Positions 49,722 through 58,167 of a DNA stretch of 64,000 nt are shown piece after piece. The DNA lies in assembly GCA_041651995.1 (NCBI GenBank), contig JBAZID010000001.1:1-64000 (forward strand), written 5' to 3'. The notes under the pieces are model-generated. The model was not told the DNA's origin, did not search any database, and saw only the letters and a program-made list of their open reading frames with translations. The stretch is from Sulfuricella sp. (GTDB taxonomy: Bacteria; Pseudomonadota; Gammaproteobacteria; Burkholderiales; Sulfuricellaceae). Every line of letters begins with the position of its first letter. Position 1 is the stretch's first letter. The translations under genes were made by a program, and so were the position numbers.

Positions 49722-50061
49722 AACGCCTCCCTCACTCACTTGACTGCAAATTTTCCTGGACCGGATTTTCCGGCATGGCCGACTGCCAACGCCGCTGAAA
49801 TCCATGTGACAAATTGTTCATGAAGTGCGGCAAATTGACACCGAGGCAAAGACTGCATTTCGCTACGGCCGGAACTCCACTTGAAGATGGGTGAATGACT
49901 GTAGCTGCGCACCGCCCGGGCAGCATGGGCTACAGAGCCAAATGTAGGGTGGGTTAGCGCTTTTTGCGTAACCCGCCAGGCGTTGCGTAGCAACACCAGA
50001 CAAGTGACGAAGCAATCCCGTATCTATTTGAAAAAATGGAGAGCTGCGGGGCGTGTGAAAA
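49722..50061. other. Intergenic region upstream of the giant protein gene
   Basis: The 340 bp between the giant gene and the receiver gene include the promoter of the long minus-strand oxidase block. No clear -35/-10 pair was found. A repeat with a hairpin lies at 49943-49977 (GGGTTAGCGC, five T, GCGTAACCC). No gene is seen. Confidence 0.55.
49943..49977. repeat. GTAGGGTGGGTTAGCG-type hairpin repeat
   Basis: The sequence GTAGGGTGGGTTAGCGC, a TTTTT loop and GCGTAACCCGCC form a stem-loop of the common GTGGGTTAGCG repeat found in many Proteobacteria. A diverged fragment (GTAGGTTGGGTTAGCGGC) lies at about 62512. It could act as a terminator for the receiver gene transcript, which runs toward it. 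Confidence 0.7.
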
Positions 50062-50445
50062 TCAGTGCCTAGCGGTCAGCACACCGTCCACGATGGAGAC
50101 GATCGCGGCCTCGGTGGATTCGTCCTTGAGGATGAAATGATCCGCTCCGCTATGCAGCGCGGCATCGCGGTATTCCGGCAGGTCGAAACTGGTGATGACG
50201 CAGATCATGGGATGAACATAAACATTCTTGATGATCCGGGTGAGGGCGAGGCCATTCCTTCCCGGCAGGCTGATATCCATGAAGATCAGATCGGGCAGCC
50301 GCTGCGCCACGCGCTGCAGGGCGTCCTCCCCGTCCGCCGCCTCGGCCACCCGCATGGCGGGAAAATGCCGCGCAAGCACCCGGTGCAACGACTGCCGGAA
50401 GGCGTCATTGTCATCGACGATCAGGGTATTGAGTTTTTTCCTCAT
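50062..50445 (-). CDS. Single-domain response regulator (receiver only)
   Basis: This 127-residue protein is just a receiver: D11-D12 (LIVDDNDAF), phosphoacceptor D57 (LIFMDISLPGRNG), Thr85 (VITSFD) and Lys107 (FILKDES). All catalytic residues are intact. Its motifs resemble the receiver of NarL-type regulators, but no output domain follows. It could be a phosphate shuttle or a partner of one of the unpaired kinases in the window. It lies 9 bp downstream of the lytic transglycosylase gene, in the same orientation. Confidence 0.92.
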   Translation of the reverse strand: MRKKLNTLIVDDNDAFRQSLHRVLARHFPAMRVAEAADGEDALQRVAQRLPDLIFMDISLPGRNGLALTRIIKNVYVHPMICVITSFDLPEYRDAALHSGADHFILKDESTEAAIVSIVDGVLTARH

Positions 50446-50454
50446 CCGGGACGC

Positions 50455-51075
50455 TTAAACCCTGACCCGGTACTGACGGTAATAGTCCAGCACGCGCGGA
50501 ACATAATTCCGGGTCTCGCGGAATGGGGGGATGCGGTTGCCGTGCCGGATTACCGCATTTTCGCCGGCATTGTAGGCAGCCAGCGCCAGGCTCATGTCAC
50601 TGTTGAACAGGGTCAGCAGATCGCGCAGATATTTCGCGCCGCCATGCAGGTTCTGCGCCGGGTCGAACGAGTCCGAAACGCCATAGCGCCTGGCCGTCGC
50701 CGGCATGAGCTGCATCAGCCCGGCGGCGCCCTTCCTGGAAACGGCGCGTGGATTGTATTGCGACTCCACCGAGATCACGGCATGCAGCAGCGCCCCCTCA
50801 AGGCCATGGGCCCGCGCGACTTCCTCGACCATCCGCTCAAACCGGACCTTGCCGGCGCGGATGAGCGGCTGCCTTGCCGGCGCGGACGTGAAAGCCGGGG
50901 CGTCCGCCCGGTTCCGCTCGAAAACGAAGGTTCTGAAGCGGCTGTCCGCCGGCACATTGCTCAGGCTCACGCTGCCGTCCGCAGCGGTATAGGCATAGAT
51001 ATCGGCCCGCGCATCCGCACAGACACCGGAGCCGAGCAGATACAGCGAGGCAAGAACATATCCCGGAAATTTCAT
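50455..51075 (-). CDS. Periplasmic lytic transglycosylase (SLT domain)
   Basis: This 206-residue protein has a signal peptide (about 1-24), a DUF4124-like segment (IYAYTAADGSVSLSNVPAD), and an SLT domain with catalytic Glu104 (AVISVESQYNPRAVS), KGAAGLMQLMPATARRYG and LALAAYNAGENAV. It cleaves peptidoglycan, often to allow insertion of envelope-spanning machines or turnover. ACAGGTGAGCC precedes the ATG. Such LTs are often found near secretion or pilus genes; the secretion cluster here is 35 kb away, so a link is open. Confidence 0.93.
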   Translation of the reverse strand: MKFPGYVLASLYLLGSGVCADARADIYAYTAADGSVSLSNVPADSRFRTFVFERNRADAPAFTSAPARQPLIRAGKVRFERMVEEVARAHGLEGALLHAVISVESQYNPRAVSRKGAAGLMQLMPATARRYGVSDSFDPAQNLHGGAKYLRDLLTLFNSDMSLALAAYNAGENAVIRHGNRIPPFRETRNYVPRVLDYYRQYRVRV

Positions 51076-51251
51076 GGCTCACCTGTGGTGAAAATCAGCA
51101 TGCTGCTGTGCTTTTCACCTTAGGCAATCGATCCATGGCAGGCAATACGCTGGATGCTGTAAGTTAAGCCGGTGGATTCCGCATGGGACAGCGCGATTTA
51201 CCTGCGCCGGTCCTGGATCAATTCACTCCCCTGCACAAGGCTCCATGAATG

Positions 51252-51277
51252 CAAAACGGGAGCCGCAGCCCCCGTTA
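51252..51277 (-). terminator. Likely intrinsic terminator of the PEP-CTERM gene
   Basis: On the minus strand a stem-loop AACGGGGGC, TGCG, GCTCCCGTT is followed by a short T run (TTTTGC), 21 bp beyond the stop codon of the PEP-CTERM gene. Only one mismatch lies in the 9-bp stem. The T run is short, so strength is uncertain. Confidence 0.6.
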
Positions 51278-51297
51278 TCGCATGAGCCAATACCAGA

Positions 51298-51873
51298 TCA
51301 GAGCAGCTTCCTGCGCCGGGCCGCGCCCAGGCCGAGGAGGCCAAGCCCCAAGAGGGCGAGTGTGGCGGGTTCAGGCACTGAAGATGAGTCGTGCCATACG
51401 ATGTTATCGAAGGCGAAATATCCGTCGGAGGGGGCGTAGCTCACGGTGAGCGAACTCAAATTGGTGAGATTGCTGAAATTGAAGGTCTTGTAAAAAGTGT
51501 CCAGCGTGATGACGTCCGTGCCCACCGAAACATCATACGCAGCCGACGCCCCGGGGTACTGCGCCACTGTGTACCAACTCAGGCCTGCGTCCAGTTGGTC
51601 TATGGTGAAGGTGCCGCCGCCATTTTTCGTAATCGTGAAACTGTTGCTGAACCCGGAGATTAGGCTAAGCGTGCCGTTGTCAGCCCCATAGCCGGGACCT
51701 TGCCAGACATATGTACTGGACCCGGAAAAATTCAAACCGCCGGAGGTGAAGGGTGTGGAACTTGCATTTGCGACATCATCGAATGTCACCACATAAGCCT
51801 GCGACGGAAGCGGGGCAAGTAACCCAAAAAACATAGCGCCTAAGGCTATCTTGTTCGTCATTGTCGATAACAT
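51298..51873 (-). CDS. PEP-CTERM sorting domain protein
   Basis: This 191-residue protein has a signal peptide (about 1-26), a beta-sandwich-like mature region rich in Ser, Thr and Gly (TFDDVANASSTPFTSGGLN), and a C-terminal PEP-CTERM signal: VPEPATLALLGLGLLGLGA followed by ARRRKLL. EpsH/exosortase recognises this motif and anchors such proteins, often with exopolysaccharide. GAGGAGAGCAAC precedes the ATG. The exosortase gene is not in the window. The polysaccharide-type locus starting at 52256 is divergently oriented next to it, consistent with a shared surface role. Confidence 0.95.
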   Translation of the reverse strand: MLSTMTNKIALGAMFFGLLAPLPSQAYVVTFDDVANASSTPFTSGGLNFSGSSTYVWQGPGYGADNGTLSLISGFSNSFTITKNGGGTFTIDQLDAGLSWYTVAQYPGASAAYDVSVGTDVITLDTFYKTFNFSNLTNLSSLTVSYAPSDGYFAFDNIVWHDSSSVPEPATLALLGLGLLGLGAARRRKLL

Positions 51874-52255
51874 GTTGCTCTCCTCGAATTAAATTTTTTT
51901 CTGCGGCTTATTCACCTTGTAAAGTTATATAAGCAAATTACGTTCCATGAATCACCATTTCAATTGTTTTTATTGTTTAACATATAGTTACATTCTTTCT
52001 GGCATCCTGCTTTGTGCCTATTGAAAACAATCTGTGTAAGAAAACTCGACACCAAAAATGACATCGCACACATGTTCAGATGGCCCCTGGTCAGTTTCAA
52101 TCACATAATCCCCCCCACCCGAAGTTTTTCTACCGTGTATTCAGTAAAGCAACCTACTACAGAATAGGGTGTTCACCCCATTCTGTTGACCCGTCCCCCT
52201 GGATTATAAATTTAACCGTGTAGCGCCCAATCGTTACGGGACAGGGAGAAGGATC
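51874..52255. other. Divergent intergenic region between PEP-CTERM gene and polysaccharide locus
   Basis: The 380 bp are AT-rich (for example a TTTTTATTGTTTAACATATAG stretch near 51967) and hold no gene. They should contain both divergent promoters. The only clear signal is the 28-bp palindrome at 52159-52186. Confidence 0.6.
52159..52186. promoter_or_regulatory. Palindromic operator candidate upstream of the epimerase gene
   Basis: A 28-bp inverted repeat with 12 of 13 matching pairs (ACAGAATAGGGTG and CACCCCATTCTGT arms, two-base centre) lies 70 bp before the epimerase ATG. A TTGACC hexamer at 52186-52191 touches it, but no good -10 box follows at the right distance. A dimeric repressor or activator site is plausible. 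Confidence 0.5.
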
Positions 52256-53503
52256 ATGAAGATTTGCATTCTGGGTGGAGATGGATATCTGGGCTGGCCG
52301 ACGGCCATGCATTTTTCCGCGCGCGGCCACGAGGTCATGGTGGTGGACAACATGGCCAAGCGCAGCTGGGAGATCGAGGTCGGGGCGGCGCCGCTGGAGC
52401 CCGTCCCGTCGATGCTGGAGCGCGCCAGTCACTGGCGCCGGAAGAAATCCCGCCACATCATGACGGTGATCGGAAACATCGCCGACGACGGGCAGGTCAT
52501 GCGCGACATCTGCCATGATTTCCGCCCGGATGCCATCGTCCACTACGGCGAACAGCCATCCGCGCCCTACTCCATGCTGAATCAGGAAAATGCCGTTTAT
52601 ACCCAATGCAACAATGTGGTCGGCACGCTCAACGTCATGTTCGCCATGCGCGAATACTGCCCGCAGGCCCACCTGGTCAAGCTCGGCACCATGGGGGAAT
52701 ACGGCACGCCCAATATCGACATCGAAGAGGGCTGGCTGGAAGTCACGCACAACGGCCGCCAGGACCGGGTGCTCTACCCCAAGAAACCCCACTCGCTTTA
52801 CCACCTGTCCAAGGTCCACGATTCCCACAATCTGGAATTCGCCAGCAGGATGTGGGACTTCCGCGTCACCGACCTGAACCAGGGCGTGGTCTACGGAATC
52901 GATACCGACGAGACCGGCGATGATCCGGAGCTGTGCACCAGCTTTCACTACGACGACATCTTCGGCACGGTGCTGAACCGCTTCGTGGTGCAGGCCGCGA
53001 TCGGCATGCCGCTCACCGTGTACGGCAGCGGCAACCAGATCCGGGGCTACCTGAATATCCGCGACACCCTGCGCTGCATCGAGCTGGCGGTCGCCAATCC
53101 CGCGGGCAGCGGCGAATTCCGCGTTTTCAACCAGTTCACCGAGCAGTTCTCCATCATGGAGCTGGCGTACCGGGTGCAGGAAAGCGCCGCCGCTCAAGGC
53201 ATCAGAGTGGAAATACAGCACCTGCGCAACCCGCGCGTGGAACAGGAGAAACACTATTACCACGCCGTGCATTCCGGCCTGGAGGGCCTGGGCCTGGAAC
53301 CGCACCTGCTGAACAACGGCGTCATCGGGCAGATGCTGGAAAAGGCGGTGAATGCGGCTGCCCGGGTCAATGAATCCTCCATTCTGCCCAAGGTGGACTG
53401 GAAGCACGGGTGGCGGCAAGCCGTTCAGGGGAATGATCAGGCCGCAAGGCTGAATGACGCCCCCATCGGCTTGAACCTCGATGGCGCGGTCGCAGCGGCC
53501 TAG
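52256..53503 (+). CDS. NAD-dependent epimerase/dehydratase, UDP-sulfoquinovose synthase (SQD1)-like
   Basis: This 415-residue protein has the NAD motif ILGGDGYLGWP (5-15), and SQD1-type signatures: NIADDGQVM, HYGEQPSAPYSM (96-107), the catalytic Thr145 (LGTMGEYG) and YHLSK (Tyr182, Lys186), and NQGVVYGI. Bacterial SQD1-like enzymes make UDP-sulfoquinovose or related nucleotide sugars. The start follows CAGGGAGAAGGATC. It is the first gene of a plus-strand set including a glycosyltransferase, a HlyD-like protein and a TolC-like protein, so its sugar is more likely used for an exported polysaccharide than for a sulfolipid (inference). Confidence 0.92.
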   Translation: MKICILGGDGYLGWPTAMHFSARGHEVMVVDNMAKRSWEIEVGAAPLEPVPSMLERASHWRRKKSRHIMTVIGNIADDGQVMRDICHDFRPDAIVHYGEQPSAPYSMLNQENAVYTQCNNVVGTLNVMFAMREYCPQAHLVKLGTMGEYGTPNIDIEEGWLEVTHNGRQDRVLYPKKPHSLYHLSKVHDSHNLEFASRMWDFRVTDLNQGVVYGIDTDETGDDPELCTSFHYDDIFGTVLNRFVVQAAIGMPLTVYGSGNQIRGYLNIRDTLRCIELAVANPAGSGEFRVFNQFTEQFSIMELAYRVQESAAAQGIRVEIQHLRNPRVEQEKHYYHAVHSGLEGLGLEPHLLNNGVIGQMLEKAVNAAARVNESSILPKVDWKHGWRQAVQGNDQAARLNDAPIGLNLDGAVAAA

Positions 53504-53564
53504 CAAGACGATCTCCGGCTGAATCGCTGGTTTGCGCGCCGTTCGGGCACAAAGGGGAATGACC

Positions 53565-54551
53565 ATGCAGCGCCGCCAATGCCTCAAGTACCTGGCCACG
53601 GGATTCGGCCTCGCCGTTTCGGGGCAGTCCGGCGGAGCACTCAGGGAAGCTAGCGCCCCCTCCCCCTTGACGGGGGAGGGCTGGGGAGAGGGTGAGAAAT
53701 CCATGCGCCCCCCCTCTCCCCAGCCCTCTCCCGCAAGGGGAGAGGGGGTTCTTGGCGCCATACCCAAAAGCCTGTGGGTGTGGCGCACCCCGCTGTCGGA
53801 AGCGGACCCGGTCGTGGCGCTGCTGCGGCAATTCAATTTCCGCAGCGTGTTTTACTCGATCCCCCCGGGCGAGCGGGCGCAACTGTTCGCGGGCGGGAAG
53901 AAGCAAAGCGCCGCCATCCATGCCTGCCGCGCAGCCGGCATCGCTTTCTACGCCGTGGCTGGTGATCCCGGGTGGAGCAGGCGCGGATGGCAAATACCCG
54001 GGGCGGTGGCCGAGCTGCTCGATTTCCAGCAGCGCAGCCAGCTGTTCGACGGCCTGTGCCTGGACATCGAGCCGCACACCCTGCCGGAATGGAAAACGGG
54101 CGCGCGCGAACAGCTCATCCACGGCTATCTGGACATGCTGGGCAACATACGCCAGGCCAGCCAGAGCATGAAGCTCCCGCTGATCGCTGCCGTGGTTCCG
54201 TTCCATGCCAACATTGCCGCCCCGGACGAGGCAGGAAAATCCATGCTGGAAAGCGCCGCCGGCAAGCTTGACGCCGTGGTCATGATGGCCTACCGCCGCG
54301 CTCCCGGCGCGAGCCTGCGCATCGCCGCAAAAGCGCTGGGCCAGCTGGATGCGCTGAAGAAACCCTGGTGGTTCGGGGTCACCACGCATCGGGGCGCAAG
54401 CGAAGCCATCAGCCATGCCGGTGCCACTTTCGGGCAGTTCAGCGCGGCCCTGCTTGAGCTCGATGCGCGCCTGGAAACGCATGCGCCGCTCTATCGCGGC
54501 ATTGCGATCAACGACTACCCCTCCCTGCCCGCCATCCTGACCAGGAGATAA
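53565..54551 (+). CDS. Tat-exported TIM-barrel glycosidase-like protein
   Basis: This 328-residue protein starts at 53565 after AAAGGGGAATGACC. The N-terminus (MQRRQCLKYLATGFGLAVSG) has a twin-Arg signal. A 30-residue Pro/Gly-rich stretch encoded by an inserted palindromic repeat (PSPLTGEGWGEG, then PSPQPSPARGEG) follows. The mature part shows TIM-barrel features: SVFYSIPPGERAQLF, GIAFYAVAGDPGW, DGLCLDIEPHTLPEW (with an Asp-Glu pair like that of GH18 or GH39-type active sites), VVMMAYRRAP and WFGVTTHRGAS. It may cut or trim the exported polysaccharide, like BcsZ or PslG. The activity is inference. Confidence 0.8.
   Translation: MQRRQCLKYLATGFGLAVSGQSGGALREASAPSPLTGEGWGEGEKSMRPPSPQPSPARGEGVLGAIPKSLWVWRTPLSEADPVVALLRQFNFRSVFYSIPPGERAQLFAGGKKQSAAIHACRAAGIAFYAVAGDPGWSRRGWQIPGAVAELLDFQQRSQLFDGLCLDIEPHTLPEWKTGAREQLIHGYLDMLGNIRQASQSMKLPLIAAVVPFHANIAAPDEAGKSMLESAAGKLDAVVMMAYRRAPGASLRIAAKALGQLDALKKPWWFGVTTHRGASEAISHAGATFGQFSAALLELDARLETHAPLYRGIAINDYPSLPAILTRR
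53656..53750. repeat. CCCTCTCCCC-family palindromic repeat inside the Tat-exported protein gene
   Basis: The insert reads CTCCCCCTTGACGGGGGAGG, GGTGAGAAATCCATGC and CCCTCTCCCGCAAGGGGAGA. It lies wholly within the reading frame and keeps it open. The intergenic copy at 39871-39974 is almost identical. Confidence 0.88.
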
Positions 54552-54553
54552 GC

Positions 54554-55648
54554 ATGCATTTCCGCGGCAAATCCCAGCCAAAATCGACCCCCGGAACGGC
54601 GGCAGGCAAAAAGCGCTGGGCCAGGATCGCCCTTGTTCCGCTGCTGGGCGGCACCTTCCTGTATGCGGCCGTGGTGCCGCCTGCCAACCTGCGCGTGGAA
54701 GGCCTGCTGCATGGCGACCTGATTCCCGTCGCCCCGCTCTACCGCGCCCAGATCACCCGGCAGATCACCAGCTGCTACAGCAAGGTGAAAGCTGGCGAGC
54801 CGCTGGTCGTCGTGAGCAATTTCATGCTGGACGAGCAATATTCCTCGGACTACCAGACCCGGCTTGCATCATTGCATCTGGAACAGATCAACCAGAACGA
54901 GGGCGCTGCCGCTGCCGCCGTGGAAGTCCGCATGGCGCGGCAAAATCATCTGGCCGCCGCGTCTTCCGCAGAAAAAGCCCGGGCGCTATCCCGGGCCTAT
55001 GACGAGCTGCACGCTGCCCGCGCCATCGGACGGGTGGCGCGCGACGCCGCGCGTTCTGACGCGCAGCGCGCCGCTGCGGAAGCGGCGGCGCTACGCGAGG
55101 CCTGGCAGAAGTCGCAGCTGGATCTGGCCCAGACCAAAAAAGGCAGCGTGGAAAAAGTCGCTTCCCTGCAGCAGCAACTGAGCCTGCTGGAAGAGGCCAG
55201 GAAGCGCGTCAGCGCGCAAGCGCTGCTCGCCCCTGCATCCGGCCAGGTACTCGATTGCACAGCGCATCCCAATGCCGTGGTCGAGGCGGGAACGCCGATC
55301 TACCGCATTTTCGACATCGACCGGGCCTATGTGATGGTCTTCACCGATCCGTCGGAAATCGCCAGCCTCAGCGTCGGCATGCCCGCCTACATCCGCATCC
55401 CCGGCATTGCGGAAACCCTGCCGGGGCATATCGCGGCGCTGACGCCGGAAGCGGCCAAACTGCCCGAGTCGCTGACTCGCTATTTCTGGCAGCACGATCA
55501 GTGGTCCCAGTACCGCCCGGTGAAAATCACCCTGGATAACCTGGACAAGCTCGACCCGGCACTGCGGGAAAAGCTGATTTTCGCTGCCAGGGTACAGGTC
55601 AGAATCCCCGTTTCATCGTGGGGTGAGTGGCTGTGGGGAAAGAGCTAG
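54554..55648 (+). CDS. HlyD/Alg44-like membrane-fusion (adaptor) protein
   Basis: This 364-residue protein has one N-terminal membrane segment (about 25-41), a biotinyl-lipoyl-like half motif (GLLHGDLIPVAPLYRAQI), a long coiled-coil hairpin (about 100-215), a second half-motif (LLAPASGQVLDC), and a C-terminal beta-barrel (YVMVFTDPSEIASLSVG, PAYIRIPGI). This is the adaptor layout that links an inner-membrane synthase or transporter to an outer-membrane channel. The start is 2 bp after the previous stop. The TolC-like protein in the same locus is the natural partner. No PilZ domain is present, unlike Alg44. Confidence 0.88.
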   Translation: MHFRGKSQPKSTPGTAAGKKRWARIALVPLLGGTFLYAAVVPPANLRVEGLLHGDLIPVAPLYRAQITRQITSCYSKVKAGEPLVVVSNFMLDEQYSSDYQTRLASLHLEQINQNEGAAAAAVEVRMARQNHLAAASSAEKARALSRAYDELHAARAIGRVARDAARSDAQRAAAEAAALREAWQKSQLDLAQTKKGSVEKVASLQQQLSLLEEARKRVSAQALLAPASGQVLDCTAHPNAVVEAGTPIYRIFDIDRAYVMVFTDPSEIASLSVGMPAYIRIPGIAETLPGHIAALTPEAAKLPESLTRYFWQHDQWSQYRPVKITLDNLDKLDPALREKLIFAARVQVRIPVSSWGEWLWGKS

Positions 55649-55675
55649 GGAAACGCTGATTTATTTCGCCGCCCC

Positions 55676-55760
55676 GTCATTGCGAGCGTAGCGAAGCAAT
55701 CTCGATTCACGAAAATCGACCAGTTCCAGATTGCTTCGTCGCTTCGCTCCTCGCAATGAC
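55676..55760. repeat. ATTGCGAGCG-family inverted repeat, copy 2
   Basis: An 85-bp palindromic element runs from GTCATTGCGAGCGTAGCGAA to TTCGCTCCTCGCAATGAC, with an inner CGATTCACGAAAATCG hairpin. It lies between the adaptor gene and the TackOD1 gene and may attenuate or end transcription within the locus. Confidence 0.85.
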
Positions 55761-55811
55761 GATTAAAACAAACTTTTCTAGCACGAACGGAAGAAGGAGG
55801 AGGAAAGGCCA

Positions 55812-56801
55812 ATGACCAGGAATATGCAGTACACCGATCCCATGGCGGTCTTGCAGCAGGTCCGGCAATGCGGCGGCCATTTGCTGCCGCAGTGGCAGCC
55901 TGGGCATGCCCAGGGATATAGCCATTTCCCGCAATCCGAAAGCGGCGTTGCCGGGCAGATGCTGCAGGACCTCGAATCTCTCGCCTCGGCCGACTACCTG
56001 GACAAACTATTTTTCGACCGCCTGAGCGTTTGCCCGGCCTGCGGCAGCCATCATGTCAACGTGCGCGAGGCCTGCTCCGCGTGCAAATCCCCGCATATCT
56101 CGCCGCTTTCGCTGCTGCACCATTTCCGCTGCGGCTATGTGGGGCCGGCCGCCGCCTTTGCCCATGACGGCAAGGGGCGAATCTGCCCGAAATGCCACGG
56201 CCGCCTGGAAGACCTGGGCACGGACCACGATGTGCCGGGTGAAAATTTCACCTGCCACAGCTGCCACGCCTCTTTCCAGGTGCCTGAAGTGGAAGGCCTG
56301 TGCATGGCCTGCCAGGCGCGCACCCCGGGTGACCAGCTGCTGCACAGGGACATCCATAGCTTCCGCCTGAATTCGCTCGGCATGGCAGCCCTGAACAATG
56401 GGCGCCTGTTCGCCCGGGAGGAAGAACTGCTGCTCGAAGGTGAAGGCCAGCCGATCTATCGCCGCCATGTTTTCATGTTCCTGCTCGAAGACGAGATGCG
56501 CCGCGCGAGCCGCTATGGCACGGCCTTCAGCCTGATCATGCTGCGGCTCGCTCCGGGCGATGGCGCCGGAACGGAAGAACTGATCTTTCACATGGCGGCG
56601 AGCCTGCGCAATTCCGACAAGATCGGGCGTTACAACGAGGAGCGCCTGATGATCCTGCTGCCGGCAACGGACCGGGCCGGAGCGGATATCTGGCTGCAGC
56701 GCTTTCTGGCCGGGGCGGGCGATGGCCTGCGGGCAGGCATTGTCGAGCTTGATCCGGCGCGCGATCTGGCCAGCCAGCTGGAACAGTCATGGAACAGCTG
56801 A
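55812..56801 (+). CDS. TackOD1 zinc-ribbon protein with degenerate GGDEF-like C-terminus
   Basis: This 329-residue protein has ten Cys in paired CxxC-type motifs between 74 and 167: CPAC (74, 77), CSAC (88, 91), RCGYVGP (107), CPKC (125, 128), CHSC (148, 151), and CMAC (164, 167). The order and spacing fit the thaumarchaeal output domain 1 (TackOD1). After this, residues 215-329 resemble a GGDEF domain fold (FLLEDEMRRASRYGTAFSLIML, LRNSDKIGRYNEERLMILLPATDRAG), where RYNEE replaces GGDEF, so it is inactive. The ATG at 55812 has AAGGAGGAGGAAAGGCCA upstream. It overlaps the glycosyltransferase gene by 13 bp. It is probably a cytoplasmic control protein for that enzyme. Confidence 0.87.
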   Translation: MTRNMQYTDPMAVLQQVRQCGGHLLPQWQPGHAQGYSHFPQSESGVAGQMLQDLESLASADYLDKLFFDRLSVCPACGSHHVNVREACSACKSPHISPLSLLHHFRCGYVGPAAAFAHDGKGRICPKCHGRLEDLGTDHDVPGENFTCHSCHASFQVPEVEGLCMACQARTPGDQLLHRDIHSFRLNSLGMAALNNGRLFAREEELLLEGEGQPIYRRHVFMFLLEDEMRRASRYGTAFSLIMLRLAPGDGAGTEELIFHMAASLRNSDKIGRYNEERLMILLPATDRAGADIWLQRFLAGAGDGLRAGIVELDPARDLASQLEQSWNS

Positions 56802-58096
56802 ACGGCTTCCCGGCCTATTTCTTCTCGCCCCTCAGCCTGGCGAACATGAGCGGGATGGCGCGCGTTCTGGGCGAGCTGCTGACTTCCGCCAATCTGTATT
56901 TCTGGTTTCTGGTGCTGCTCCTGCTGCGTTTCGTGCTGCCCGATATCCTGCTGTGGCTGACCAGCGTGTTTTATCCGCGTGCCCTGATCGCCCGGCAAGG
57001 CCCTGGTTTGCCAGAAAATCCGCTGGTTTCTATCGTCATCGCGGGGCGCAATGTGGAGCACAGCATTGCAAAAATGATTCAGTCCGCGCTGCAATGCGGC
57101 TATCACAACCTGGAAGTCATTTTCGTTGACGACTTCTCCGCCGACGGCAGCGTGGCGCGCGCCCGCGCATGGGAGAAAACCGGCCGGGTGCGCGTATTCG
57201 AAGCCCGGAACCACAACGGCAAGCCCGGCAGCCTGAATATCGGTCTGACGCTGGCGCGCGGCGATTACATTTTCATACCGGATGCGGATTGCGAGTTGCA
57301 GCCCGGCATCATCCAGCACCTGCTTGCCCCTTTTGCCGACGCGAAAGTTGGCGCCGTGTCCGCCAATCTGCGCGTGAGAAATGCGGCCCGCAACTGGGTC
57401 ACGCGCTTCCAGGAATGCGAATATGCGCTCAACGTCAGCATTTCCAGGCTGTGGCGCGCGCCGCTGAATATGCTGTCCATCCTGCCCGGCGCGGGCAGCA
57501 TGTTCCGCACCGTCGCCATGCGTCAGCTGGGCGGCTACGACTCCGGGCTGGGGGACGACACCGACCTCACGCTGCGCCTGCGCAAGCAGGGCTGGAAACT
57601 GCGTTTTGCGCTGGACGCCATCGTCTGGACCGATGTGCCCGGCCACTATGGCTGGCTGCTGCGCCAGCGCAGCCGCTGGAGCCGCAACATGATCAAGATC
57701 CGCCTGCACAAGCAGGGCGATCTCTATCATTTCTGGCGCTTCGGCTGGGTCAACGCGCTGGTTTTCGGCGACGTTCTGATTTTCCGCGTCATCCTTCCCT
57801 TTCTTGCGCTGTGGGGCGTGGTCTATTTCATCCTGACCGATCCATTCTCCACGCCGGCGCTGCTGACGGTGGTGTACTGGCTGACCACTTTCTTCCTCTT
57901 CATCAAGCTGCTGATCGCCCATGACATCGCCGCCACGCCCCGCCTCAAGATGCTGTGGCTGGCGCCGCTCTACCCTTTTTACCGCCTGCCCATTCACCTG
58001 GTGGAGCTGCTTTCCATGCTGCGGGAGTTTCTGCGCATCCGTCTCTGGCATCCCTACGTGCCGGAGAGAATCTGGGCCAGGATTCCGCACTGGTAG
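56789..58096 (+). CDS. Processive family 2 membrane glycosyltransferase
   Basis: This 435-residue enzyme has membrane segments at about 35-62, 320-350 and 360-385 flanking a cytoplasmic GT-A domain. Catalytic motifs are complete: VDDFSADG (Asp114-115), DADCE (165-169), GDDTDL (255-260) and QRSRW (293-297), the last being the QxxRW of processive synthases such as cellulose and hyaluronan synthases. It polymerises a sugar chain and probably moves it through the inner membrane. The gene overlaps the TackOD1 gene upstream. The HlyD-like and TolC-like proteins would take the product across the periplasm and outer membrane. Confidence 0.93.
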   Translation: MEQLNGFPAYFFSPLSLANMSGMARVLGELLTSANLYFWFLVLLLLRFVLPDILLWLTSVFYPRALIARQGPGLPENPLVSIVIAGRNVEHSIAKMIQSALQCGYHNLEVIFVDDFSADGSVARARAWEKTGRVRVFEARNHNGKPGSLNIGLTLARGDYIFIPDADCELQPGIIQHLLAPFADAKVGAVSANLRVRNAARNWVTRFQECEYALNVSISRLWRAPLNMLSILPGAGSMFRTVAMRQLGGYDSGLGDDTDLTLRLRKQGWKLRFALDAIVWTDVPGHYGWLLRQRSRWSRNMIKIRLHKQGDLYHFWRFGWVNALVFGDVLIFRVILPFLALWGVVYFILTDPFSTPALLTVVYWLTTFFLFIKLLIAHDIAATPRLKMLWLAPLYPFYRLPIHLVELLSMLREFLRIRLWHPYVPERIWARIPHW

Positions 58097-58167
58097 CGCT
58101 ACAAGGGGGCTTGCATGTCCGGCACAGCAAACACGACCGCAAATACTATTGATACGGAACGAACTTA

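Noticed and set aside
46695..49823. 1042-residue open frame antisense to the giant exoprotein
   Set aside because: It has the composition of a shadow frame, no signal or domain pattern, and the opposite strand carries obvious beta-helix and SdrD_B-like repeats.
52186..52215. Sigma-70 promoter for the epimerase gene
   Set aside because: TTGACC is a fair -35, but the TATAAA candidate is only 13 bp away and other -10 options are poor.
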